Below, piece by piece: positions 49,762 through 50,212 of a DNA stretch of 50,212 nucleotides (within the stretch, counting starts at the first letter, position 1; every line of letters starts with the position of its first letter). The notes below the pieces were generated by a model, which searched no databases, was not told the origin of the DNA, and saw nothing but the letters and a program-made list of their open reading frames with translations. The translations under genes and the position numbers were made by a program. The DNA is from Limisphaerales bacterium (GTDB lineage: Bacteria; Verrucomicrobiota; Verrucomicrobiia; Limisphaerales; UBA11358), in the NCBI GenBank assembly GCA_003134375.1, contig PLAY01000069.1:1-50212 (forward strand), written 5' to 3'.

Positions 49762-50212
49762 AGGGTCTTGTTTTTGAATGTTTTCTCTGGCTGGCTGATA
49801 TTATTTGAGTTTCAGGCATGATTGCATTTGCGGTTGAATCTTACACTAAACGCACCGGGCCTGCGTGACATTTGGGAAACAATTGAGCCACGTTTTGCCG
49901 CCCTTGCCGGAAATAAAAAATCCGCGACGATGCTTTGGCGAACCGTTTTGCTGCTTTCAAACATATGCTTGCTCCTGCTGCCGGCAAGATCGGGACAATC
50001 TCCCATCTTGCGCGCGAACCGGTCAGGGTTGACGACGAAAGCTTTTTCTCACGAATTGCAATCGCTGGCAAGCACTTCCCGGAAAAGTTGTTCACATCTT
50101 CACACAATTCACAAAACGTCATTTGTCCGTCAAACGGCCCGACTGCCTCGACGTATGTTTGTTTGAAATCGAATTGGACGCGCTTGTTGTGCGCTAAGCC
50201 GGAACGATTCAG
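49762..50212. other. Window end without a convincing gene
   Basis: No well-supported gene. A plus-strand frame from ATG 49930 begins with a signal-like stretch (TVLLLSNICLLLLPARSG) but then loses protein character. On the minus strand a frame is open from the window edge (50212) to 49841 and could be the end of a gene that starts outside. I cannot decide between them. Confidence 0.35.

Noticed and set aside
49930-50166. Signal-peptide-like plus-strand frame at the window end
   Set aside because: Beyond the hydrophobic stretch the sequence is not protein-like, and an overlapping minus-strand frame is also open. The evidence is too weak for a gene call.
1-50212. CRISPR arrays, tRNA or rRNA genes
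   Set aside because: I found no regularly spaced direct repeats and no T-arm-like signature in the gaps. Only a dedicated scan would exclude a tRNA.

Overview
The window looks like chromosomal DNA of a Verrucomicrobiota bacterium, probably from the Pedosphaera/Limisphaerales side of the phylum. This is inference from gene content: two pseudopilins with the H-X9-DG motif, a PEP-CTERM exported protein, a long Ig-like exported protein ending in a 'FYRV' type tail, stand-alone T2SS/T4P genes, few clear Shine-Dalgarno sites, and many short dispersed palindromic repeats. I see no rRNA, tRNA, CRISPR array, transposase, phage or plasmid gene.

Layout. 1-2.3 kb: a decayed island with a serine-protease remnant, two A+T-rich genes of unknown function and repeats. 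2.3-6.7 kb: a large two-domain glycogen debranching enzyme. 6.9-9.5 kb: a TPR/MshEN protein and a PilB/GspE ATPase. 9.5-18.1 kb (minus strand): secreted and TPR proteins, an FmdB-type zinc ribbon, the slipin/NfeD membrane pair, trpE, a membrane protein, hisI and another TPR protein. 18.3-19.8 kb: a CBM48 protein, a previously untracked 51-codon gene coupled to purU, and purU. 19.9-25.9 kb: a tight gspE-gspL-gspM-gspD type II secretion-like operon. 33.6-26.0 kb (minus): a five-gene ABC/GldG/DUF4340/AsmA operon in which most neighbours overlap by a few bases. 33.8-36 kb: a DUF2851 protein, a MITE-like element and an orphan ORF. 36-41 kb (minus): infC with a probable TTG start, larC, larB, a DUF2127 membrane protein and glyS. 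41.5-50 kb: pseudopilin, tadA, a Nudix hydrolase, leuB-yjbQ, a PEP-CTERM protein, a second pseudopilin and a 734-residue Ig-like exported protein.

What stands out is that short palindromic or simple repeats sit in frame inside otherwise normal housekeeping enzymes: TrpE, GlyRS, the debranching enzyme (three times), a DUF2851 protein (twice), LarC and the tail of the Nudix protein. Several share recognisable cores between unrelated genes, so they look like copies of dispersed elements that have become part of proteins. A 22-bp perfect tandem duplication also appears to have shifted the frame of the tadA tail.

Functionally, the gsp genes and the two pseudopilins fit an envelope-spanning secretion or pilus machine, but no inner-membrane GspF/PilC or prepilin peptidase lies here. 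The ABC/GldG/DUF4340/AsmA operon is probably an envelope complex of unknown role. The remaining genes are mostly ordinary metabolism (glycogen, Trp, His, Leu, folate, nickel-pincer cofactor) and translation (IF-3, GlyRS, TadA).
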